A stretch of 64,000 bases of DNA from CAVYPR01 sp963770505. GTDB taxonomy: Bacteria; Actinomycetota; Acidimicrobiia; Acidimicrobiales; RAAP-2. Positions 34,380 to 46,237 of the stretch are shown piece after piece. The notes under the pieces were generated by a model. The model had not been told where the DNA came from. It saw only the letters and a program-made list of their open reading frames with translations, and searched no databases. A program made the position numbers and the translations under genes. Positions within the stretch are counted from its first letter, which is position 1, and every line of letters begins with the position of its first letter. The stretch lies in NCBI GenBank assembly GCA_963770505.1, contig CAVYPR010000001.1, positions 1,178,001-1,242,000 on the forward strand. The letters run 5' to 3'.

Positions 34380-35673
34380 TCAGGCGGCGCGGCCGGCCAG
34401 GCCCAGCGCGGTCGCGTCGAAGGCGTCGGGGTCGAAGGGTCCCACCGCGGCCAGGGTCCGGGGGGCGGCGGCCAACCGGCCGGCGGCCCGGTGGACCTCC
34501 TCGGCCGTCACCGCCTCGACGCGGGCCAGCAGCTGGTCGACCGTCAGCACCTCTCCGTGGAGGAGGAGGGCCGCGCCCAGCCGGTGCATGCGGGCCCCGG
34601 AGTCCTCGGCCGCCAGCAGCAGGTCGGCCCGGAGGTTCCCCTTGGCCACGGCCATCTCCCGCTCGCTCACCCCCGACTCGGCCAGCAGCTCGAGCTCGCC
34701 GGTGACGATGCGCAGCACCTCGTCGACGTGCTGCGGCGCGGTGCCGGCGGCCACGCACAGCGATCCGGTGTCGCAGAAGCTGGTCCGCTCGGACCAGATG
34801 GAGTAGGCCAGGCCGCGCTGCTCGCGCACCTTTTGGAACAGCCGGCTGGACAGTCCCCCGCCGAGGGCGTGGTTGAGGACGGCCAGCGCCCAGCGCTCCT
34901 CGTCGAAGCGCGAGACCGAGCGCATGCCCAGCACCAGGTGGGCCTGCTCGGTCGGCCGTCGCAGCACGACCAGCGGCTCGGGGGGCCGCACCGGCGAGAG
35001 GCGGGAGGGCGGCCCGCCGCCCGGCCGTCCGGCGAAGCGCGCCTCGAGGGCGTCGGCCACCGCCGAGTGGTCGACGTCGCCGGCCACCGACACCACCATG
35101 TTGGAGGGCCGGTAGTGCTCCTCGAAGAACGCCCGGATCTCGGCGGGGCCGGCCGCCTCGACGCTCTGGGCGGTGCCCAGGGTGTCGCGGCCGAGGGGGT
35201 GGCCGGGGTACAGGGCGTCGGTCCACCGCTCGGCCACCAGGTCGGCCGGCTCGTCGGCGTGCATGAGGATCTCGTCGAGGATCACCGTCCGCTCGGCGTC
35301 GATGTCGGCCGGGGCCAGGGCGGGCTCCCACATGATGTCGCCCAGGATGTCGAGGCCGAGGGGGAGGTCCTCGGCCAGGAGCCGGACGTAGTAGCTCGTG
35401 TACTCCTTGGTGGTGAAGGCGTTGCAGTCGCCGCCCACCTCGTCGAGCTGCTCGGCGATGGCCGACGCCGCTCCGCTCGGGCGTCCCCTTGAACAAGAGG
35501 TGCTCGAGGAAGTGGCTCGCGCCGGCCCGCTCGGCGGGCTCGTCACGCGAGCCGGTGCCCACCCAGAACCCGACGGCCACCGACCGCACGTCGGCCATCT
35601 CCTCGGAGACGAGCCGGATGCCGCAGGGCAGGGTGTCGGTCCGGATCCCCGAAGCGACCCGGCCGGTGCTCAA
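34380..35673 (-). CDS. M16-family zinc peptidase (processing-protease type, frameshifted)
   Basis: About 430 residues. The inverted zinc motif H-x-x-E-H is in ASHFLEHLLFKGT near residue 50, and the distal Glu is in DERTVILDE-like ERTVILDEILMHADE near 130. The C-terminal half contains LGGGLSSRLFQKVREQRGLAYS, the R/Y substrate-binding block of mitochondrial-processing-peptidase-like enzymes. Bacterial homologues commonly lie directly after pnp, as here. The frame shifts near 35471, between TPERS and AASAIAEQLDEVGG, by one extra base. The start is TTG 35673, overlapping the pnp stop (TTGA). Its substrate is unknown. Confidence 0.87.
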
Positions 35674-38127
35674 CGGCGACGCGAACGGCTGCGGGGCCGC
35701 CGGTCGCCGCCCCGTCCCTCGCCGTTCTCGGTGGCCACGGCGCCGGGACCGAGGTCGCCCAGGTCGGCCACCAGCTCGGCCTCGAAGGCGTCCTCGAAGG
35801 AGACCACCGGCGGGCCGCCGGCCCCCGGGTCGCGCCCGGCGGACGGGCTGCGCCCTGCTCGCTCGCCGCGCTCGGGCCGCTCGGAGCGCTCGGGCCGCTC
35901 GCCGCGGTCCCGGCCCCCGTCGCCTCCGGAGCCCTCGGGCGCGTTGGCCAGCGACAGCGACACCTTGCCCTGCGGGTCGATGTCGTCGACGCGGACCTCG
36001 ACGGTCTGGCCCAGGGTGAGGACGTCCTCCACCTGGTTGACGCGCTTGCCGCCGGCCAGGGGGGAGAGCTTGGAGATGTGCAGCAGGCCGTCGCGGCCCG
36101 GCAGCACGTTGACGAAGGCCCCGAACTTGGTGACGTTGACCACCTTGCCCTGGTAGACGGCGCCCACGTCGGCCGTGGGCGGGTCGAGGATGAGCGAGAT
36201 CCGCCGGCGTGCCTCCTCGACCGCCGAGGAGTCCTTGGCCCCGATGGTGACCGTGCCCACCATGCCGTCGTCGTCGACGGCGATGTCGGCCCCGGTCTCC
36301 TGCTGCAGGGTGTTGATGACCTTGCCCTTGGGCCCGATCACCTCGCCGATCTTGTCGATGGGGATCTCCATCGAGACGATCTTGGGGGCGCTGGCCGCCA
36401 CCTCGGTGCGCGGCTCGGCGATGGCCCCGCGCATCACCTCGAGGATCTTGAGGCGGGCATCTTTGGCCTGGAGGAGGGCCTGGGCCAGCACGTCGGCCGG
36501 GAGGCCGTCGATCTTGGTGTCGAGCTGGAGGGCGGTCACGGCCTCGGCGGTGCCGGCCACCTTGAAGTCCATGTCCCCGAAGGCGTCCTCGGCCCCCAGG
36601 ATGTCGGTCAGGGTGACGTACCGGCCGCCGTCGTAGACGAGGCCCATGGCGATGCCGGCCACCGGCGCCTTGATGGGCACGCCGGCCGCCATGAGCGACA
36701 GGGTCGACCCGCAGACCGAGGCCATCGAGGTCGAGCCGTTGGAGGCCAGCACGTCGGAGACGAGCCGCAGGGCGTAGGGGAACTCCTCCTTGGGCGGCAC
36801 CACCGGCAGCAGCGCTCGCTCGGCCAGGAGGCCGTGGCCGATCTCCCGGCGCTTGGGGCCCCGCATGAAGCCGGTCTCGCCGGTGGAGAACGGCGGGAAG
36901 TTGTAGTGGTGCATGTAGCGCTTCGACTCGTCGGGGCTGATGGTGTCGAGCATCTGGTCCATCCGGGGCATGCCCAGGGTGGTGACGTTGAGGACCTGGG
37001 TCTCACCCCGCTGGAAGAGGGCCGAGCCGTGGGCCGTGGGGAAGAGGTCGACCTCGGCCGAGAGCGGCCGGATGTCGGCCGTGCCCCGGCCGTCGATGCG
37101 GACCCCCTCGCTCACGATGCGGGCCCGCACCAGCTTCTTGGTGAGCGAGCGCACGGCCGCCTTGACCTCGCGCTCGCGGCCCTCGAACTCGCCCGAGAGC
37201 TCGGCCATGATCTCGGCGGTGGCCTTGTCGGAGGCCTCGTTGCGGCTCGGCCTTGTCGGCGATGCGGTTGGCCGCGGCCACCCGCTCGGTGCCGACCGCC
37301 TCGACCCGGGCGAAGACGTCGTCGCCGTAGTCCGAGAAGGTGGAGAACTCGATCGGCGCGATGGCACCCTTCTCGGCCACCACCGCCTCGACCAGGCGCC
37401 GCTGGAGGTTGATCGACTCGCGGATCCAGGTCTTGGCCGCCTCGAGGCCCTCGGCCAGCACCTCCTCGGTGACCTTGGGGGCGCCGTCCTCGTAGTAGGC
37501 CCACGACCGCTCGGTGCCGCCGGCCTCGACCATCATGATGGCCACTTCGGCCTGCTCGTCGTCGGACAGGGCCCGCCCGGCCACCACCAACTCGAAGGTG
37601 GACTCGTCGCCCTCCTGGTAGCTCGGGTGGGGGATCCAGGTCCCCTCGGTGGAGTAGGCGATGCGCACCGCGCCGATCGGCCCCTCGAAGGGGATGCCCG
37701 AGAGCATGAGGGCGGCCGAGGCCGCGTTGATGGCCAGCACGTCGTGGGGGTTGACCTGGTCGGCCCCGAAGATGGTGCCCACGACGTGGACCTCGTTGCG
37801 GAAGCCCTTGGGGAACGACGGCCGCAGCGGGCGGTCGATCAGCCGGCAGGTCAAGATGGCCTGGTCGGACGCCTTGCCCTCCCGGCGGAAGAACGAGCCG
37901 GGGATCTTGCCGGCGGCGTAGGCGCGCTCTTCGATGTCGACGGTGAGGGGGAAGAAGTCCGTCCCCTCCTTGACCGAGCGGGCCGCGGTGGCCGTGGCCA
38001 GTAGGACGGTGTCCCCGATCCGGGCCAGCACGGCGCCGTCGGCCAGTTGGGCCAGCTTGCCGGTCTCGAAGGACAGGGTTCGGTCGGTGCCGCTGATCGG
38101 CGCCGACACTGAGATGGCGTCAGCCAT
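35670..38127 (-). CDS. pnp: Polyribonucleotide nucleotidyltransferase (PNPase), frameshifted
   Basis: About 818 residues; phosphorolytic 3'-5' RNase of the degradosome. Two RNase PH domains are visible (FETGKLAQLADGAVLAR, FFRREGKASDQAIL; then VRIDGRGTADIRPLS, SALFQRGETQVL, SDVLASNGSTSMASVCGS), followed by a KH domain (DKIGEVIGPKGKVIN) and an S1 domain (VYQGKVVNVTKFGAFVNVLPG). The C-terminal about 100 residues are a charged tail with repeated RGERPERSERPER units. The frame shifts near 37247, between RIADKA and RNEASDKA. ATG 38127 has an AAGGAG site 4 bases upstream. It follows rpsO as in most bacteria. Confidence 0.94.
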
Positions 38128-38242
38128 GGTGCTCCTTGGTGTCTGGGGGGCACCCCGGAGCCGGTTCCCAGTGGTCGACCACCTCCCTGAGGTGACCGGC
38201 GACTGGCAGCCGACCGTCCGGCGTGCCCGTCTTGCTATGCGA

Positions 38243-38267
38243 CCGCCCGGCCGATCCGGCCGGGCGG
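38243..38267 (-). terminator. GC hairpin between rpsO and pnp
   Basis: CCGCCCGGCCG, three bases, then its exact complement: an 11-bp stem with a 3-base loop, 21 bases after the rpsO stop. No U-tract follows on the minus strand. In E. coli the rpsO-pnp gap holds a terminator and an RNase III hairpin for PNPase autocontrol; a similar role is inferred. Confidence 0.55.
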
Positions 38268-38287
38268 AGGTCCTTTCTCTTACGTTG

Positions 38288-38545
38288 TCAGCGGCGGATG
38301 CCGAGGCGGCCGATGATGGCCCGGTAGCGCTCGACGTCGTTGTCGCGTACGTAGTCCAGCAGGCGCCGCCGGCGCCCGATGATCTTCATCAGCCCCCGGC
38401 GGGTGTGGTGGTCGCCCTTGTGGGTCTTCAGGTGCTCGGTGAGCGAGGTGATCCGGTCGGTCAGCAGCGCGATCTGGACCTCGGACGAGCCGGTGTCGGT
38501 GTCGTGCAGCCGGTGCTCGGTGATGATGGCCTGCTTCTCGGGCAT
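38288..38545 (-). CDS. rpsO: 30S ribosomal protein S15
   Basis: An 85-residue ribosomal protein S15 that binds the central domain of 16S rRNA early in 30S assembly. The hallmark stretch HDTDTGSSEVQIALLTDRI is at residues about 14-32 and TEHLKTHKGDHHTRRGLMKII at about 36-56. The C-terminus is IIGRLGIRR. It is four residues shorter than E. coli S15 and intact. ATG 38545 lacks a strong ribosome site at the normal distance; a structured leader of about 130 bases precedes it (38546-38674), where S15 autocontrol elements are known in several phyla. Confidence 0.97.
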   Translation of the reverse strand: MPEKQAIITEHRLHDTDTGSSEVQIALLTDRITSLTEHLKTHKGDHHTRRGLMKIIGRRRRLLDYVRDNDVERYRAIIGRLGIRR

Positions 38546-38634
38546 CTACGGGGCAACCTTCACGGTCGGGGGCCGGTGGGACTCTGGAAGTGCCCGGGGG
38601 CGGCGCCCAGCGGGCTCCCCGCACACCGGGCGGG

Positions 38635-38689
38635 GCCGGGGCGTCGCCCCGGCGAACGGGGACGAGCCCCGAGCACGCAAATGGTAGCA
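38635..38689 (-). promoter_or_regulatory. rpsO promoter and leader hairpin
   Basis: On the minus strand TGCTACCAT (38689-38681) is an extended -10 element. About 20 bases into the predicted transcript lies a perfect 8-bp hairpin, GCCGGGGC-GAC-GCCCCGGC (38653-38635). The remaining leader up to rpsO can fold further. A role in S15 autoregulation is inference. Confidence 0.45.
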
Positions 38690-38722
38690 GCTGGGGGGCG
38701 CCTGTGCCTGATCGGTCGCCGC

Positions 38723-39688
38723 TCAGGCCCCCGGGTCCGGTCGGTCCCCGCCGAGCACGGCCCGGGCCCGGGCCACGTCGCGGTGCATCTGGTCGACGAG
38801 GTCCGACACCCGCTCGAAGCGCACCTCCCCCCGCAGCCGTTCGACGAAGGAGACCCGGCCCTGCTCGCCGTAGAGGTCGGCGTCGAAGTCGAGGATGTAG
38901 GCCTCGACCAGGGGGGCGGGGGGGTCGTCGGCGGCGTCGTAGAAGGTGGGGCGCCGCCCCACCGAGACTGCCGCAGGGTGGGCGGTCCCGTCGGGCCTCG
39001 TGTACCACCCGGCGTAGATCCCGATGCCGGGCAGGGCGATCCCGGCCGGCACGGCCACGTTGGCCGTGGGGAAGCCGAGCTCGGCCCGGCCCCTCCCGTC
39101 GCCGTGGACCACCGGGCCGCGCACCTGGTGGGGCCGGCCCAGGAGCGCCGCGGCCCCCGCCGCGTCCCCCTCGGCCACCAGGGTCCGGATGCGGGTGGAG
39201 GAGATGGCGGCGTCGCCCCGGGCGGCCAGGTCGACGCCCTCGACCTCGAAGCCGTCGGCCGCCCCCAGCTCGGTGAGGAGGGCCACGTTGCCCTTGCGCC
39301 CGTGGCCGAAGTGGAAGTCGACCCCGACGACCACCAGGCGGGCCCCCAGGTCCCCCACCAGCACCTGGGAGACGAAGTCCTCGGCCGTCTCGTCGGCCCG
39401 GGCCCGGTCGAAGGGGACCACCAGCACCAGGTCGACCCCGCAGTCCTCGAGCAGCTCGAGCTTCTGGTCGAGGTCGGTCAGCAGCGGCGGGGCCGACTCG
39501 GGGCGCACCACCGTGGCCGGGTGGCGGTCGAAGGTGACCACGGCGTCGCGCAGCCCGCGCTCGGCGGCCCGGGCCGCCAGCTCCGAGAGGAGGTGCCGGT
39601 GGCCGAGGTGGACGCCGTCGTAGGCGCCGATGGTCACGGCGGTCCCCCCGTCCGGCGGGCTCGACTGGTCGGGCCGGAGGACCTGCAT
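38723..39688 (-). CDS. ribF: Bifunctional riboflavin kinase / FAD synthetase RibF
   Basis: A 321-residue enzyme making FMN and then FAD. The N-terminal nucleotidyltransferase domain shows TIGAYDGVHLGHRHLL (HxGH-type motif) near residue 25, VVVGVDFHFGHGRKGN and ISSTRIRTLV. The C-terminal flavokinase domain shows GRPHQVRGPVVHGDGRGRAE, LGFPTANVAVP with the PTAN motif, and AYILDFDADLYGE. The start ATG 39688 is preferred over upstream starts because TATCCT lies 8 bases before it. It is followed by the rpsO leader and preceded by truB, 41 bases away. Confidence 0.94.
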   Translation of the reverse strand: MQVLRPDQSSPPDGGTAVTIGAYDGVHLGHRHLLSELAARAAERGLRDAVVTFDRHPATVVRPESAPPLLTDLDQKLELLEDCGVDLVLVVPFDRARADETAEDFVSQVLVGDLGARLVVVGVDFHFGHGRKGNVALLTELGAADGFEVEGVDLAARGDAAISSTRIRTLVAEGDAAGAAALLGRPHQVRGPVVHGDGRGRAELGFPTANVAVPAGIALPGIGIYAGWYTRPDGTAHPAAVSVGRRPTFYDAADDPPAPLVEAYILDFDADLYGEQGRVSFVERLRGEVRFERVSDLVDQMHRDVARARAVLGGDRPDPGA

Positions 39689-39729
39689 CGCTTGGGAGGA
39701 TAGACGGCGGCCGGTGCCCCGCCCGCCCA

Positions 39730-40616
39730 CTACGCGCCGAGCACCACCGCCGGCCGCAGGCGGTCGGTGTCGGTCGCCTCGTAGACGGCGAGCAGCCGCC
39801 CACCTGCGTCGAGGAGGGCGAAGGGGCCGGGGCCAGTGGCCCCCAGCGGCACGCGGTCGACGGGCAGGCCGTGGCCGACCAACCGGGCCACCTCGGCGGT
39901 GACGCCGAGGGCCTCGAGGTCGCGCAGGGCCTCGGCCGGGGTGAGCAGGTCGCCGGGACCGAGGTCCGCCAGGAGGTGCGCCTCGGCCTCGGTGAACGAG
40001 CCCACCGCCGTCCGCCGCAGGTTGCGCAGGTGGGCCCCGCCGCCGAGGAGGGTCCCCAGGTCGGCGGCGAGCACGCGCACGAACGTCCCCGACGAGCAGG
40101 TGACGGCGAGCGAGAGGACCCCGGGCTCGTCGGTCGCCGCCAGGTCGAACCGCTGCACGGTGACCGGCCGGGGCGCCCGCTCGACCTCGATGCCCTCGCG
40201 GGCCAGCGCGTGGAGCCGGCGCCCGTCCACCTTCACCGCCGAGACCATCGGGGGGACCTGCTCGATCTCGCCGGTCAGCGCGGTGGCGGCCGCCCGCGCC
40301 TGGTCGAGGGTGACCCCGGACATGTCCCAGGTGCCCACCACCTCGCCCGAGGCGTCGAGGGTGTGGGTGGCCGTCCCGAGCACCACCTCGCCGATGTAGC
40401 TCTTCTCCGAGGCGGTGAGGAACCGCAGGAGCCGGGTGGCCCGGCCCATGCCCACCAGCAGGACGCCGGTGGCGTCGGGGTCGAGGGTGCCGGCGTGGCC
40501 CACCCGGCGCTGGCCGAAGACCTGCGCACCCGGGCCACCACGTCGTGGGAGGTCCACCCGGCCTCCTTGTCCACCACCACCAGGCCGGTGCGGTCGGAGG
40601 CCGAGGACCGGCTCAC
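39730..40616 (-). CDS. truB: tRNA pseudouridine55 synthase TruB (frameshifted)
   Basis: About 295 residues. The start is GTG 40616 (VSRSSASDRTGLVVVDKEAG), then WTSHDVVARVR, RRVGHAGTLDPDATGVLLVG with the catalytic Asp, SEKSYIGEVVLG, VPPMVSAVKVDGRRLHALAR and CSSGTFVRVLAADLG. The frame shifts near 40527 by one missing base between ARVRR and VFGQRRVG, directly before the active site; repair gives an ordinary TruB. The GTG overlaps the rbfA stop (GTGA). The C-terminal domain (residues about 235-295) is of the short actinobacterial type. Confidence 0.91.
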
Positions 40617-41031
40617 CCCCCGTCCCCCGCGCCGGGGCCCTCCCGCCCGCCGCCCTCGGCGTGCAGACGGCGCAGCACCTCCTCCACCCGCTGCGCCGGC
40701 CTCGACGGCCGGGTCGGCGACGAAGGAGAGGCGCGGGGTGCGCTTCATGCGCACCTGGCGCCCGACCGCCCGCTGGAGCTGTGACCGGCGCTCCTCGAGG
40801 GCCTCGGCGGCGTCATCGGAGAGCGTGCCCACGTAGACCGTCGGCGTGGCGGAGGTCGGCCGAGGTGTCCACCGAGGTGACGGTGACCAGGCGCAGCCGC
40901 TCGTCGGCGTCGGCCAGCCGCTCGAGCTCCTCGGCCACCACCTGGCGCAGCACCTCGTTCACCCGCAGGGCGCGTGGGTAGGGTGCCGCCCCGCCGGCGG
41001 CCCGGACCCCGCGGTGGCGTCCGCTAGCCAT
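40613..41031 (-). CDS. rbfA: Ribosome-binding factor A RbfA (two frameshifts)
   Basis: About 139 residues; a KH-like 30S maturation factor that acts on the 5' region of 16S rRNA. In order: YPRALRVNEVLRQVVAEELE, RLRLVTVTSVDTSADLRHA, then in a second frame TVYVGTLSDDAAEALEERRS and VRMKRTPRLSFVADPAVEAG, then in a third QRVEEVLRRLHAEGG and a Gly-rich end. Frame changes are inferred near 40845 and 40697. Each repair restores the textbook motif, so errors are likely. It lies between infB and truB, the standard order. Confidence 0.87.
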
Positions 41032-41049
41032 CGCCCCGCCGCCCGGCCC

Positions 41050-43819
<2,770 letters not shown>

Positions 43820-43922
43820 TTCTTCCTCGGTGCCTTTCGCGTTGCGGCGCCCTCACGGGCCGCCGGACCCCCTATTCTCGCACATCACGGGCGTCGGCCC
43901 CGCCCGCGCCGCCGCCCTCACC

Positions 43923-44204
43923 TCAACCCGCCGGCGGAACGCCCTCCTCCTGCGACCCGTCGGCCAACCGGCGCCGGAGGTCGGCCACGGCTGCCGGCGC
44001 GACCGGTGCCCGCAGCGCACGGACGAAGGCCCCGTGTCGCTCGGCCCGCTCCAGGCACCCCGGTGAGCCGGCGCAGAGCCAGGCCCCGCGCCCGGGGAGC
44101 CCCCGCCCGGTGGCCAGCGTCCCGTCGGGCAGTCGGACGATCCTGAGCAGCTCGTCCGCCGACGCCCGCCGCCGGCAGCCGACGCAGGTCCGCTGGGGCG
44201 CTAT
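43923..44204 (-). CDS. ylxR: YlxR/RnpM-family protein (DUF448); start codon unclear
   Basis: About 93 residues. The family signature is complete: RTCVGCRRRASADELLRIVR at residues about 5-24, GRGLPGRGAWLCAGSPGCLERA, and a basic helical end. YlxR is a small nucleic-acid-binding protein, reported in Bacillus to modulate RNase P. It stands in its usual place between nusA and infB. No ATG, GTG or TTG lies near the conserved start; in frame there is ATA at 44204-44202 overlapping the nusA stop (ATAG), exactly where other genes here use ATGA/GTGA/TTGA overlaps. Either ATA is used or the base is wrong. Confidence 0.85.
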   Translation of the reverse strand: MAPQRTCVGCRRRASADELLRIVRLPDGTLATGRGLPGRGAWLCAGSPGCLERAERHGAFVRALRAPVAPAAVADLRRRLADGSQEEGVPPAG

Positions 44205-45457
44205 GCGCCCTGCTCCGCGACGTCCCCCGCCGGCTCCCCCGAGCCCCCGGCCGCGGGGGCAGCGGCGGTCTCCTCGGCGGCGGCGACCGGCTCGGCGGCG
44301 GCCGGCTCGGCGGCGGTCGGCTCGGCGGCGGCCTCCTCGGCCTGCTCCTCGGCGGCGTGGGTCCACTCCTCGGCCGAGATCGCCTCGCCGCCCTCGGCCG
44401 GCTTCCACACCATCTCGCCCGCTTCGTTCTCCACCCACTCGCCCTCGGCCCACTCCTCTCCGGAGTAACCCGCCTCCTCCTCGGCCAGCTGGGTCTCGCT
44501 CTTGATGTCGATCCTCCAGCCGGTGAGGCGCGCCGCCAGCCGGGCGTTCTGCCCTTCCTTGCCGATGGCCAGCGAAAGCTGGTAGTCGCTCACGACCACC
44601 GTCGCCGTGCCGGTCTCGTCGTCGAGGCGGACCTCCCGCACCCGGGCCGGGGCCAGGGCGTTCTGGATCAGGTCCACCGGGTCGTCGGAGAACGGCACCA
44701 CGTCCACCCGCTCGCCGCGCAGCTCGTTGGTGACCATGCGCACCCGGGAGCCCCGGGCGCCCACGCAGGCCCCCACCGGGTCGACGTTGGGGTCGTTCGA
44801 CCACACGGCGATCTTGGTGCGGTGGCCCGGCTCGCGGGCCGCCGCCTTGATCTCGACCACGCCCGAGGAGATCTCGGGGACCTCGAGCTCGAAGAGCCGC
44901 TTGATCAGGCCGGGGTGCGTGCGGCTGACCACGATCTGGGGGCCCTTGGTGGTCTTGCGCACCTCGACGATGTAGGCCTTGAGACGCGCCCCGTGCTCGT
45001 AGCGCTCGTAGGAGACCTGCTCGGCCTGGGGCAGCAGCGCCTCCACCTTGCCCAGGTCGAGCAGGGTGTAGCGGTTGTCGGTCTGCTGGACGATGCCGGT
45101 GACGATGTCGCCCTCGCGCCCGGCGTACTCCTCGTACTTCATGTCCCGCTCGACCTCGCGGATCCGCTGGAGGATGACCTGCTTGGCCGTCTGGGCGGCA
45201 ATCCGTCCGAAGTCGTCGGGGGTGTCGTCCCACTCGTTGATGACGTTGCCCTCTTCGTCGAGCTCCTGGCCGTAGACGCGGATCTCGCCCGAGTCGGGGT
45301 CGATGGTGACCACGGCCTCCTCGGCCGCGTCAGGACGCCGTTTGTACGCCGCCACCAGGGCGTTGGCCAGGGCGTCCAGCAGCGTCTCGACCGAGATGCC
45401 CTTGTCCCGGGCGATCTGGCTCAGGGCGTCGAGGAACTCGAAGTTCGTCTTGCTCAT
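44201..45457 (-). CDS. nusA: Transcription termination/antitermination factor NusA
   Basis: A 418-residue NusA. The N-terminal RNA-polymerase-binding domain is MSKTNFEFLDALSQIARDKG through about residue 130. The S1 domain follows (GDIVTGIVQQTDNRYTLLDLG), and then two KH domains (VGACVGARGSRVRMVTNEL and LAIGKEGQNARLAARLTGW). The C-terminal 70 residues are an Ala/Glu-rich tail with two WxxxE-like spots instead of acidic repeat domains, typical of actinobacteria. ATG 45457 overlaps the rimP stop (ATGA). It is expressed from the promoter at 46163-46171 with rimP. Confidence 0.96.
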   Translation of the reverse strand: MSKTNFEFLDALSQIARDKGISVETLLDALANALVAAYKRRPDAAEEAVVTIDPDSGEIRVYGQELDEEGNVINEWDDTPDDFGRIAAQTAKQVILQRIREVERDMKYEEYAGREGDIVTGIVQQTDNRYTLLDLGKVEALLPQAEQVSYERYEHGARLKAYIVEVRKTTKGPQIVVSRTHPGLIKRLFELEVPEISSGVVEIKAAAREPGHRTKIAVWSNDPNVDPVGACVGARGSRVRMVTNELRGERVDVVPFSDDPVDLIQNALAPARVREVRLDDETGTATVVVSDYQLSLAIGKEGQNARLAARLTGWRIDIKSETQLAEEEAGYSGEEWAEGEWVENEAGEMVWKPAEGGEAISAEEWTHAAEEQAEEAAAEPTAAEPAAAEPVAAAEETAAAPAAGGSGEPAGDVAEQGA

Positions 45458-46020
45458 GGCGTGGTGACCCTCTCTGTCGCGTGCTCGATGGCCCGTGCGG
45501 CCCGAGATGCGCCCGACCCGCCCTTGCGGGAGGCCGGACGGCGGCTGGGCGAGGGGGCGGGCTTGGCGCCCCACTCGAAGACCGTGCGGGCCCGCTCGAC
45601 GTGGTCGTAGGGCAGACGCAGCGACCCACCGGCCACCTCGGGGCCCTCGAGACAGAACCCGTCCCCGTCGGCCTCGGTCAGCCGGCCCTGGACGCGGCGG
45701 ACCTCGCCCGAGGCGGGCAGGGTCCGCACCGTGACCGTCTCGCCCACCGCCCGGGTGAACTGCTCGGGGGTGCGCAGCCGACGCTCCACGCCCGGGCTCG
45801 AGACTTCGAGGGTGTAGCGGCCGGGCATGGGGTCGAGCTCGTCGAGGGCGCTGGAGACGACCCGGTTGGCGGCGGCCAGGCCGTCGAGGTCGACACCGCC
45901 GGGTCGGTCCACGGTGACTCGCACCAGTCCGGGGCCGAGCTCCACGTCGACCAGGTCGAGGCCGTGGGCGGCCAGGAGAGGTGACAGCGCGTCATGCAGC
46001 TCGTCGCTCATCGCCGACAC
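45454..46020 (-). CDS. rimP: Ribosome maturation factor RimP
   Basis: A 188-residue 30S maturation factor. The N-terminal KH-like domain reads LDLVDVELGPGLVRVTVDRP at residues about 21-40, then LEVSSPGVERRLRTPEQFTR with the conserved SSPGxxRxL motif near 75, and an SH3-like C-terminal domain (VRRVQGRLTEADGD). A basic Ser/Arg/Lys tail of about 35 residues ends the protein. The start is GTG 46020 or ATG 46011, three codons later. It is the first gene of the rimP-nusA-ylxR-infB-rbfA-truB unit, downstream of a promoter and an attenuator-like hairpin. Confidence 0.94.
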   Translation of the reverse strand: MSAMSDELHDALSPLLAAHGLDLVDVELGPGLVRVTVDRPGGVDLDGLAAANRVVSSALDELDPMPGRYTLEVSSPGVERRLRTPEQFTRAVGETVTVRTLPASGEVRRVQGRLTEADGDGFCLEGPEVAGGSLRLPYDHVERARTVFEWGAKPAPSPSRRPASRKGGSGASRAARAIEHATERVTTP

Positions 46021-46100
46021 CTCCTCTCCCGACCCTTCGTCGAACTACCGGCTTCCCCTTCCTCGGGCCCACCTCGGACCCGGCTCCCGGCGAGCACAAA

Positions 46101-46130
46101 ATGAAGCGTGGGCGGCGGCCCACGCTTCAT
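46101..46130 (-). terminator. Hairpin plus U-tract in the rimP leader (attenuator candidate)
   Basis: A perfect 13-bp stem, ATGAAGCGTGGGC with a 4-base loop and its complement, followed on the minus strand by TTTTGTG. It is the only clear intrinsic terminator in the window. It lies 108 bases after the proS stop but also about 25 bases inside the transcript from the promoter at 46163, so it may end proS mRNA, attenuate the nusA operon, or both. Confidence 0.8.
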
Positions 46131-46162
46131 CGGGTACAACACTCAGACCGGACAGCGGGGGA

Positions 46163-46171
46163 ATTATAGCA
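46163..46171 (-). promoter_or_regulatory. Extended -10 promoter of the rimP-nusA-infB operon
   Basis: TGCTATAAT on the minus strand is a perfect extended -10 element, about 143-150 bases upstream of rimP. No good TTGACA is found at the normal distance, as expected for extended -10 promoters. Confidence 0.65.
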
Positions 46172-46237
46172 ACCGCGCCGCACTGAGGGGACGCCCAACG
46201 CCCCCCGGGAGCGCCCGACGCCGGGCGGCGGGGCTGC

